A DNA stretch of 64,000 bases from Azorinus chamasolen (taxonomy: Eukaryota; Mollusca; Bivalvia; Cardiida; Solecurtidae), in the NCBI GenBank assembly GCA_963576725.1, contig OY755252.1, forward strand, positions 24,314,655 to 24,378,654, written 5' to 3'. This document shows positions 61,801 to 64,000 of this stretch, piece after piece. Each line of letters starts with the position of its first letter. The stretch's first letter is position 1. Under the pieces are notes generated by a model, which did no database searches, was not told the origin of the DNA, and was given only the letters and a program-made list of their open reading frames with translations. Both the position numbers and the translations under genes were made by a program.

Positions 61801-62843
61801 ATGAGGTACAGGGTTTACTTGTCAACTATTTGTCATCTTCGACAACTCTCATCTCTTTAAATACAACCAATCTGAAATAACTTTTGTTTACAAAAAAGAT
61901 GGTTTCCTTCATTTCTTATCTTCATCGTTTTTATATCCCCGCAAACAAAGTTTGAGAGGGGATATATAGAAGTCAGTGTGTTGGTTGGTCTGTCTGTCCG
62001 TGGCACAACCTGGCACAAATCTTGTTTGGTTAGGTTTTCCGTTACCCTTAGTGATAGTGAATTGTTCTTTGGAGAAAAAAACTCACGGTATTACCTGTTT
62101 GTCAACTTGGACATCATTGTTATCATGGTGCGCAACTTTGAAAATTAAATCAACTTTACAATGACAACAGTCTGGGAAGATGTCATTACTCTATGAAGCT
62201 TTATTAACCCTTTCTCTCATATAAATGCCTTTTCATGCATTTGCATCTAGTATACTCCTATAGGAGCAGTCTGAACAGGGTCTGCTCTGTTTGCTTTTGA
62301 CATGATATAGATACCATTCTACAGTTTTTGTCAAAGCAAAAACAGTCCTTGAAACGTTTACATTATAAAAATTCAGGCAATAAATATTCATGCTGTCGTT
62401 ATTCTGTATACATGCATATTGAACAAGAAAAGGCTTAAAGAGTTATGACCCTTAATAAAATTGATTTTCATGAAAATTGGAGCATTGGCATCTGCATGTG
62501 ATGCCCTGTTTTGTTTCCTAGCCAAAATTATAATTTATTATAAATAGTTGCTATTTGAGTTGAAGGCTATATGAGTTCAGGGCTATTTGAGTCATGACTA
62601 TATGAGTTGAGGACTATTTTAGTTTAGGGCTCTTTGTAAGTTATTCTCTTGTGTTCCAGATACACAAAACTGAGCGATGTTGCCGACCATTTCTTTCCAC
62701 CATTACACAAAGTCCCATCCCCACGTTATAGTGAGTACAGTCAGGTACAGTATTGGCGAGAACCCTTGCCTGAGATCTCACCAGTAGAAATAGAATCAGT
62801 CCTTATTAAAGGTGCATCATCAGTAGAATCAACTTCCAGTTGA
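46681..62843 (+). CDS. LPIN: Lipin, Mg-dependent phosphatidate phosphatase (14 coding exons)
   Basis: Lipins dephosphorylate phosphatidate to diacylglycerol at ER membranes and also act as nuclear transcriptional coactivators. The exons join in frame to 2835 nt (944 codons plus TGA), close to the 890-930 residues usual for animal lipins. Visible parts in order: N-LIP domain (about residues 1-106); an acidic and serine-rich linker with basic patch KKKRRRKRK at 204-212; the lipin-type SRPVTPKSD stretch at the start of exon 4; EGIYLDDL and a SLCGGLS block in the middle; a W-F-S-W core at 566-569 (M-LIP region); and the C-LIP HAD phosphatase from about 675, with catalytic D724 and D726 in DIDGT and LGQIL at 735-739. 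The ATG at 46681 is chosen because it starts the N-LIP domain. Every intron is GT-AG. The introns are loaded with palindromic transposons. The gene is intact, with no frameshift. Family assignment is secure; which vertebrate paralogue it is nearest to is not judged. Confidence 0.96.
46894..47027 (-). mobile_element. Short family A derivative with two right ends
   Basis: TTAACCCTTTCCCTGTTCAG at the left and AAAAACAGGGAAAG at the right are both the A 'right' end. No stem. Starts 25 bases after the lipin start exon donor. Confidence 0.65.
47433..47550. repeat. Family H outer-end palindrome
   Basis: TTAATCCTTTCAGTGCCAGA to TGGCACTGAAGGGGGTAA with GTCATCTGCTAGACATATTT inside. H-like ends without the H stem. 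Confidence 0.55.
47625..47703. repeat. Family K-type stem fragment
   Basis: GGTGTAGACCCAGATCAGAA and GATCAGAATCTACACTGTTT. Confidence 0.5.
47755..48200 (+). repeat. Hairpin-headed repeat P4
   Basis: Hairpin AACCGGGTTTTCC / GGAAAATCCGGTT at 47765-47792, G-rich GGCGGACAGGCGGACGGGAG, two core units (TTGTAAGCGCAACTCC), and end GGAAAACCCGGTTT, a copy of the right hairpin arm. Confidence 0.72.
48253..48351 (+). CDS. LPIN: Lipin coding exon 2 (N-LIP)
   Basis: The exon follows TATTTAG and ends before GTTTGT. It encodes 33 residues (64-96), [20 protein letters not shown] and onward, the second half of the N-LIP domain. The glycine of GEAFF (residue 83) corresponds to the N-LIP glycine altered in the mouse fatty liver dystrophy allele of lipin-1. 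Phase 0 at both ends. The donor GTTTGT is weak; the same weak donor is used by exon 4. Confidence 0.93.
48480..48703 (+). mobile_element. Family B element, worn, in lipin intron 2
   Basis: CCTTTTCAAATAGAGTGGAC, stem AGATCAGATGGTAAGAACCA, body ATATAGATCTGATTGTAGAG. Ends 44 bases before exon 3. Confidence 0.55.
48748..49373 (+). CDS. LPIN: Lipin coding exon 3 (N-LIP end, acidic linker, basic patch)
   Basis: The largest exon (626 nt, residues 97-305) begins [10 protein letters not shown], the last conserved stretch of N-LIP. It continues into a charged, poorly conserved linker. KKKRRRKRK at residues 204-212 (about 49069-49095) is a strong candidate nuclear localisation signal, which is a known lipin feature at this place. 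Acidic and serine-rich [11 protein letters not shown] and [10 protein letters not shown] follow. It ends in phase 2 at donor GTAAGC. Long antisense open frames here are shadows of this exon. Confidence 0.95.
49398..49545. repeat. Family K fragment
   Basis: GACTCTTTAAATGTGGGACA, stem ATCATTGGACTCCTAGAAGA and partner, in lipin intron 3. Confidence 0.5.
49552..49784 (-). mobile_element. Family C palindromic element
   Basis: TTAACCCATTCCTTCATAGG to GGAGGAACGGGTTAA. Stem centre GCTCCTACAGGAGC. In lipin intron 3. Confidence 0.83.
49790..50000. mobile_element. Chimeric element: family C left, family B right
   Basis: C half (TCTTTTTGAAACCATTGTGA, TAAATAGAGCATTTGCTCC) passes into a reverse B-type stem (GATCATACAGCTCTTCCAGG) and TTTGCAAAGGCG. 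Confidence 0.55.
50020..50213. mobile_element. Family G element inside a family B remnant
   Basis: CAGAGCTCCAGATAAG to TTATCTGTAGATCTG, with perfect 6-base direct repeats GCTAAT outside (50014-50019, 50214-50219). The flanks are the two sides of B's TTCAGCTAATTA motif. Confidence 0.8.
50477..50660. repeat. Family C start fragment and hairpin-repeat core fragment
   Basis: TTAACACATTACCCCTAGTG to AAAAACCATTGTGG is a truncated C. AAGGTCAAGGTCATATATCA onward resembles a P-type core. A poly-G run (50660-50670) follows. Confidence 0.45.
50756..50949 (+). CDS. LPIN: Lipin coding exon 4 (SRPVTPKSD region)
   Basis: Acceptor CCTACAG ends at 50755. The split codon AG|T restores a serine and leads into [13 protein letters not shown], a serine/threonine-proline block characteristic of lipins and a likely phosphorylation region. 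[12 protein letters not shown] matches the short tryptophan motif found in the lipin linker. The phase-1 end at 50949 with donor GTTTGT is required by the next exon, where G+AT gives aspartate. Confidence 0.9.
51017..51207. mobile_element. Family D palindromic element (TA), stem arm shortened
   Basis: CAGTAAAACCTGCCTAAACT to TTAGAGGGGTTTTACTG, TA on both sides. The left arm lacks its inner part (GAAAGTCATCTAGGAGC). In lipin intron 4. Confidence 0.75.
51334..51562 (+). mobile_element. Family C palindromic element
   Basis: TTAACCCTTTCCTCCATAAA to GGAGGAAAGGGTTAA, TTAA at both ends. Stem centre GCTCCTATAGGAGC. Very close to the copy at 15911. Confidence 0.87.
51903..52150 (+). mobile_element. 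Family B palindromic element
   Basis: TTAACACTTTACTAAATAAA, stem CAGACAGCTCCTATTGGAGC, right end ATTCATGGAGCAAAGGGTTAC. Confidence 0.78.
52185..52300. repeat. Family H-type stem
   Basis: ATTTGCAAATACATGAAGCT, GATGCTGAGTAATGTGGTAT and CATTAGGATCCAAGCTGTTT. Confidence 0.5.
52377..52570 (+). mobile_element. Family C element, half stem lost
   Basis: TTAACCCATTCCCTCATATT, one arm AGAGCATTTGCTCCTATC joined to CACCTTGGTTTC, then the C right part TTTCTCTAGTTAATGCTCC. Confidence 0.65.
52634..52860 (+). mobile_element. Family B element, worn
   Basis: TTAATCCTTTATTGCATATA, stem TCAGAGGTCTGCTGTGGGAG, body ATGCTTATGGAATGATG. Right end lost. Confidence 0.55.
52936..53394 (+). mobile_element. Family B element split by family F
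   Basis: TTAACTCTGTACTCCTTAGA on the left and TACCTTTGTAAACAGAGTAC to AATAAAGGGTTAA on the right are one B copy, interrupted at a TTAA by F (52964-53213). Confidence 0.72.
52964..53213 (-). mobile_element. Family F palindromic element (nested)
   Basis: TTAACCCTTCGCTTGCTATT to CAGCAAGCGAAGGGTTAA, the reverse of the copies at 3222 and 41847 and almost identical to them. In lipin intron 4. Confidence 0.88.
53492..53650. mobile_element. Family B element with multiplied stem pieces
   Basis: CAGCTCCTATAGGAGCCTAA then TCCTATAGGAGCTGTCTGAT, followed by three copies of a GTGTCTGATCTGTGTCT-like phrase. A rearranged palindrome. Confidence 0.55.
53740..53871. mobile_element. Family D right half joined to H-type debris
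   Basis: ACAGCTTAAATCCTTATATG (H-type) to CTCCTCTAGGAGCTTTCTGC (D right arm) and end CAGAGGTTTTACTG with TA. Ends 72 bases before exon 5. Confidence 0.6.
53944..54091 (+). CDS. LPIN: Lipin coding exon 5 (EGIYLDDL block)
   Basis: Acceptor TGTTTCAG ends at 53943. The exon encodes [11 protein letters not shown], then a basic stretch, then [16 protein letters not shown] and TAKLYFPK, which matches the conserved middle block of animal lipins. It ends in phase 2 at donor GTGTGT, so AG joins A of exon 6 to give arginine. Residues about 370-419. Confidence 0.93.
54193..54424 (+). mobile_element. Family B element, worn
   Basis: TTAATCCTTTACTTCATTAT, one arm AGAGCCAGATCAGATGGC, right end GAGAAAGGGTTAA. 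In lipin intron 5. Confidence 0.55.
54487..54859 (+). CDS. LPIN: Lipin coding exon 6 (SLCGGLS and KYYNW block)
   Basis: Acceptor CTTTCAG ends at 54486; donor GTGAGA follows 54859 (phase 0). It encodes residues 419-543. [11 protein letters not shown], then the helical [16 protein letters not shown] segment, NPDLVIKI and [10 protein letters not shown] are the conserved lipin block that leads into the M-LIP region. The first third is a variable serine-rich linker ([12 protein letters not shown]). Confidence 0.95.
54903..55099. mobile_element. Family A left part fused to family K right part
   Basis: TTAACCCTTTTCTTGTTCTA and ACCTATTGAATATTCATGGA (A, reverse) stop near 55003. GAATGACAAACAGTGCAGAC and end CACATTCAATCGTTTAA are K. 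Confidence 0.6.
55098..55318 (+). mobile_element. Family B element in lipin intron 6
   Basis: TTAACCATTTACATCATAAA, stem AGATCAGAATCTCCTATAGG and partner, body to ATACTTTCTTACATTG. Ends about 50 bases before exon 7. Confidence 0.6.
55368..55544 (+). CDS. LPIN: Lipin coding exon 7 (M-LIP W-F-S-W region)
   Basis: Acceptor TTTTCAG ends at 55367; donor GTACGT follows 55544. Phase 0 at both ends, so the exon (59 residues, 544-602) could be skipped without a frameshift. It carries LEEQHMPKK, a lysine-rich run and [11 protein letters not shown], the tryptophan-containing core known in lipins from the M-LIP membrane-binding region. A threonine-rich tail ([13 protein letters not shown]) follows. Confidence 0.93.
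55565..55737. mobile_element. Family D element, one arm lost
   Basis: TAGCGGCTTAATGCAGGATG, TGCAGAAAGCTCCTGAGCAT, then TATATGGCCGCTATAGGTAG. In lipin intron 7. Confidence 0.5.
55875..55990. repeat. Family H-type stem
   Basis: GCAATGGCCCAATCTGTGAT, CAGTTTAGATCCAGATCAGA and TAAAGATCCAAACTGTTTGA. Confidence 0.5.
56029..56280 (-). mobile_element. Family A palindromic element
   Basis: TTAACCTTTTCCCTGTTCTA; stem CAGATGGCTCCTACAGGAGC; outer end GCGTGAAAAGGCGTTTCAGA worn. In lipin intron 7. Confidence 0.78.
56285..56490 (-). mobile_element. Family B element, worn
   Basis: TTACCTCATGAATATTCTTA, stem CAGATGGCTCATACAGGAGC, GTAAAGGCGTGAGGATG. Confidence 0.55.
56620..56720 (+). CDS. LPIN: Lipin coding exon 8 (linker)
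   Basis: Acceptor GTTTTCAG ends at 56619; donor GTATGT follows 56720 (phase 2). About 34 residues of serine-rich linker, [20 protein letters not shown] and onward, ending KPLDR. Poorly conserved in the family. Supported mainly by the splice signals and the exact phase match to both neighbours. Confidence 0.85.
56805..56925. repeat. Family G fragment
   Basis: AGAATTGTCTGTTCAAGACG stem, GGTCTGGTGGAGAAATGACA and TATTTGAACATGCTCTG. The left half is lost. In lipin intron 8. Confidence 0.55.
57337..57472 (+). CDS. LPIN: Lipin coding exon 9 (basic linker into C-LIP)
   Basis: Acceptor TTGCAG ends at 57336; donor GTATGT follows 57472 (phase 0). It encodes an acidic and serine-rich piece, a second basic run ([11 protein letters not shown]) and [12 protein letters not shown], which is the conserved entry to the C-LIP catalytic domain in animal lipins. 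Confidence 0.93.
57595..57905. mobile_element. Family B fragment and family D2 element
   Basis: B debris (TTAACCCCTTTACTTTATGA) precedes a D2 copy from about 57733: AGTAAAACCTCTCTATAATG, GTGGCTACTTAAAGCAAGGT, centre GCTCCTATAGGAGC, partner to CAACGACCTGCCC. The D2 right end is lost. In lipin intron 9. Confidence 0.65.
57991..58139 (+). CDS. LPIN: Lipin coding exon 10 (catalytic DIDGT)
   Basis: Acceptor ATCCATAG after a long pyrimidine tract ends at 57990. Residues 682-731: [20 protein letters not shown], then [20 protein letters not shown]724 and D726 of DIDGT are the nucleophile and acid/base of the HAD DxDxT motif, so the enzyme should be catalytically competent. It ends in phase 2 at donor GTAAGG. 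Confidence 0.96.
58190..58433 (-). mobile_element. Family A palindromic element
   Basis: TTAACCCTTTCCCTGTTCTA to ATATGAGGGAAAGGGTTAA. Stem CAGATGGCTCCTAGAGGAGC. Starts 50 bases after exon 10. Confidence 0.85.
58462..58590. mobile_element. Family D element, truncated
   Basis: CAGTAAAACCTCTCTAATCT, GTCAGCTTAATGCAGGATGA, TGCAGACACCTCC; the rest is missing. Confidence 0.55.
58613..58833 (-). mobile_element. Family B element, worn
   Basis: CTTTACTCCATATTCATGAG, GCAGAAAGCTGTTGAATCAG, stem CAGACGACTCCTTCAAAAAA, end GACGGAAAGGATT. Confidence 0.55.
58928..59175 (-). mobile_element. Family A element, first of a three-element chain
   Basis: TTAAGGTTTTACCTGTTCTG to ATATGAGGGAAAGGGTTAA. Stem CAGACGGCTCCTCTAGGAGC. 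Confidence 0.82.
59172..59389 (+). mobile_element. Family B element, middle of the chain
   Basis: TTAAGACTTTACCTGATGCT to ATTCATGTGTTGAAGGATTAA. Stem CAGATGGCTCCTGTTGGAGC. Confidence 0.75.
59386..59625 (+). mobile_element. Family A element, last of the chain, next to exon 11
   Basis: TTAACCCTTTCCCTCATATA to GAACAGGGAAAGGGTTAA; the left stem arm is short. Its last base lies 32 bases before the exon 11 acceptor, so its GGTTAAT end falls where a branch point is expected. Confidence 0.83.
59658..59897 (+). CDS. LPIN: Lipin coding exon 11 (LGQIL and HAD motif II)
   Basis: Acceptor GTTTCAG ends at 59657; donor GTAAGT follows 59897 (phase 2). It starts [17 protein letters not shown] at residues 735-739 is the LxxIL coactivator-type motif of lipins. 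[13 protein letters not shown] holds the HAD motif II serine, and [13 protein letters not shown] is a conserved lipin signature. Family-A element 59386-59625 ends only 32 bases before the exon. Confidence 0.96.
60170..60284 (+). CDS. LPIN: Lipin coding exon 12 (C-LIP)
   Basis: Acceptor GATTTCAG ends at 60169. The split codon AA|G gives lysine and then [20 protein letters not shown] and FYAGFGN, the lipin C-LIP segment carrying late HAD motifs. It ends in phase 0 at 60284 before donor GTAAGT. An inverted family-A copy starts about 39 bases downstream. Confidence 0.94.
60324..60537 (-). mobile_element. Family A element next to exon 12
   Basis: GCCCTTTCCCTGTTCTATGT, body AGCCATTTTAGAAACTAAAG, reduced stem ATCCTATAGGAGGCCGTCTG, TTAA at 60534 shared with the next element. 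Confidence 0.75.
60534..60780 (+). mobile_element. Family B element, chained
   Basis: TTAACCCTTTACCTCGTAGA, stem CAGATAACTCCTGTAGGAGC, right end TATCAGGTAACAAGTTAA. Confidence 0.75.
60785..61010. repeat. Family D and B debris
   Basis: AGAAAGCTTTCTTTGTTGTG with CAGAAGCCACCTGC (D), then a B outer half CTTCTGATCTGGGTCTGCTG to GAGGGGTTAA. Confidence 0.5.
61191..61294 (+). CDS. LPIN: Lipin coding exon 13 (C-LIP)
   Basis: Acceptor CGTTTCAG ends at 61190; donor GTGAGT follows 61294 (phase 2). It encodes [20 protein letters not shown] and [15 protein letters not shown], the near-C-terminal conserved block of lipins. Confidence 0.95.
61460..61745 (+). mobile_element. Family B element with duplicated stem tip
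   Basis: TTAACCCTTTACTCCATGAA to ATTCATGGAGTAAAGGGTTAA. CAGACAGTTCCTATAGGAGC occurs twice in a row before the single right arm. In lipin intron 13. Confidence 0.8.
61932..62180 (+). repeat. Hairpin-headed repeat P6
   Basis: Hairpin TATATCCCCGCAAAC / GTTTGAGAGGGGATATA (61932-61966), then GTCTGTCTGTCCGTGG. Tail worn, no tandem core. Confidence 0.6.
62204..62438 (+). mobile_element. Family B/A element with shortened left arm
   Basis: TTAACCCTTTCTCTCATATA, CTCCTATAGGAGCAGTCTGA (left arm gone), body TACCATTCTACAGTTTTTG, end GAACAAGAAAAGGCTTAA. Confidence 0.65.
62550..62637. repeat. Short tandem array before the last lipin exon
   Basis: Five imperfect units of about 17-19 bases built on CTATTTGAGTTGAGGG, ending 22 bases before the acceptor of the last coding exon. 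Confidence 0.7.
62660..62843 (+). CDS. LPIN: Lipin last coding exon (C-terminus, stop TGA)
   Basis: Acceptor TGTTCCAG ends at 62659. It encodes [18 protein letters not shown] and the terminal [10 protein letters not shown] conserved in animal lipins, then a short serine-rich tail ending in TGA at 62841-62843. The stop is followed by CGG and an 89-codon in-frame extension (see separate entry). Confidence 0.95.
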
Positions 62844-63113
62844 CGGTTTCAAGACATGTACACTCAACGACTCAAGGTTAACTCAAGAACCAGGCACCAT
62901 AGTACACCGGTGGGTAGGGAATTGGCCTCCTCCTGGACAGCAGGAGATGGGGCCATTCTTCCCTGTAGCAACAGTATTGATGTTTATCTCGACTCCGAGG
63001 ATGAGCTAATGGACAGTTTCAATGATATGGGTATGGAAAGTAACTTGTCCTCCAACAGAAAGACCAAGAAATACTGGCTTCTCCCCTTCTCTGTGCAGAA
63101 TATGTTTATGTAA
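62844..63113 (+). other. In-frame open extension after the lipin stop
   Basis: Directly after TGA the same frame is open for 89 codons to TAA at 63111-63113. The sequence looks protein-like: VGRELASSWTAGDG, an acidic DVYLDSEDELMDSF stretch, and many G/C third positions, unlike the AT-rich UTR after it. TGA-CGG is one of the known leaky stop contexts. It may be a readthrough extension, a former coding end cut off by a new stop, or chance. The conserved lipin C-terminus is already complete before TGA. Confidence 0.45.
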
Positions 63114-63810
63114 ATATGCAACAAATGTCTATCATAATTACCCTAATTATTCAGACACACAGTCTCCTCTCTCCACAGGTATGCAAAGCTTGACATGTAA
63201 CTTTGGCACTATTTTGATAACTTTCAATTAGACCAACAGTGTATGAAATAGTGTAGACTCTTGTCAGATTGCTTCTTCAGGAGCGGTTTGATCTGGTCTT
63301 TGTCCAAAGGTTGTCTGTCTGAATATCTAGAGTAATTGTAGTAATAAAATGGCTAACATGTGACTACACGTATGTTGAAACAGATTTTATCTTGTAGAAC
63401 CAGAACAGTTTCTGTAACCAAAATGAAATTGACGAAATGGAGATTTTACTTTTGGTATCAATTTGAAATGTTGAAAATAAATTCAGTTAAATATGGAAAT
63501 ATGAAAAAAAATTCTGTTATTTGGTTGAAGCCTTTATGTAATTTTCTTATATTTAAAAAGTTGAAAAGTACTGTTTCTACTTTTATAGAATCATGACCTC
63601 AAAGCTAATTGCAGTTTACTTATGTTCAGCTTATATTGTCAGAGTTATAAATTTGAGAGTTAAATACAAATATTTCAAGAGGTTGTGAATTGTGAAAAAA
63701 GTTTGGTAATTTAACTAGTACCTGTCTGTCAGTTTACTGTAAATCTGTATTAATTAAATTTGTAAACAAGTTCTGTCAGTTCAAGATTGAACATGCATTC
63801 AGTAGATTTA
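63114..63810 (+). other. Lipin 3' UTR candidate with poly(A) signals
   Basis: AT-rich sequence without exons. AATAAA occurs at 63343-63348 and 63476-63481, both plausible cleavage signals. A worn family-K-like stem (Grtttgatctgg type) lies at about 63245-63310. Short open frames here are not credible genes. Confidence 0.5.
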
Positions 63811-63940
63811 TTAACCCTTTACTCCATAGGTAAACCTTTTTAATGCCTCAGCAAACAGAGGAGACCAAGATCAGGTGGCTCCTGTTAATATTCATGATGA
63901 CATAATTTCCTATATGAATTTTCATGAAGTAAAGGGTTGA
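63811..63940 (+). mobile_element. Family B element with deleted centre
   Basis: TTAACCCTTTACTCCATAGG, left arm GATCAGGTGGCTCCTG joins TTAATATTCATGATGACATA directly, end AAAGGGTTGA. Confidence 0.72.
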
Positions 63941-63963
63941 TAATGTTCTCTGAATTTCTTAAC

Positions 63964-64000
63964 TTAACCCATTCCCTTATAAGCTATTTTTAGACCCAAC
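63964..64000 (-). mobile_element. Family C element (cut by window edge)
   Basis: TTAACCCATTCCCTTATAAG and GCTATTTTTAGACCCAAC are the start of a reverse C copy. Confidence 0.75.

Noticed and set aside
62742..62840. Intron inside the last lipin exon that would remove the stop
   Set aside because: GTACAG at 62743 could act as a donor, but no acceptor with a pyrimidine tract lies beyond TGA in a frame that keeps the extension open. Retained only as an alternative to readthrough.

Overview
The window is eukaryotic and looks like nuclear DNA of a bivalve mollusc. It is AT-rich, has GT-AG introns, carries one long split gene, and is packed with short non-autonomous DNA transposons and with hairpin-headed repeats of the AGCTCACC...GGTGAGC type that are common in bivalve genomes. 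The species cannot be named from the sequence alone. No prokaryotic gene organisation, rRNA or tRNA gene was found.

The only protein-coding gene I can support is a lipin (phosphatidate phosphatase) on the + strand. Fourteen coding exons between 46681 and 62843 join in frame into 944 codons plus stop. They encode an N-LIP domain, a polybasic nuclear-localisation-type patch, an M-LIP-type W-F-S-W region and a C-LIP HAD phosphatase with the DIDGT catalytic motif and an LGQIL coactivator-type motif. The first coding exon opens with a splice acceptor, so at least one untranslated exon lies upstream. A repeat-free stretch at about 37.2-38.8 kb holds the best candidate promoter and first exon. The stop codon is TGA followed by CGG, and the same frame stays open for 89 more codons.

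The rest (roughly 1-37 kb, 38.8-46 kb and every large intron) is a dense field of short palindromic elements. They fall into four groups. (1) Elements flanked by TTAA with CCCTTT-type ends, piggyBac-like by target site: families A, B, C, F, H, J and K. (2) Elements flanked by TA with CAGT...ACTG ends, pogo/Tigger-like: families D, D2 and E, plus one longer element at 617-1451. (3) A family with CAGAGCTCCAGATAAG ends (G). (4) Hairpin-headed repeats with tandem cores (P1-P6). All family letters are labels of mine. None carries a recognisable transposase, so they must have been mobilised from elsewhere.

The most striking signal is the modular design of these elements. Families with unrelated ends share the same long stem, and families with different target sites share the same stem centre GCTCCTATAGGAGC. 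Many stems also carry one fixed A-A mismatch that recurs between copies and families. Elements are chained end to end sharing single TTAA sites (for example 26677-27346, 39207-40026 and 58928-59625) or nested in each other at TTAA sites. Several copies are chimeras that switch family in or near the stem. This points to an active or recent process of stem exchange and TTAA-targeted insertion that ordinary repeat masking would hide.
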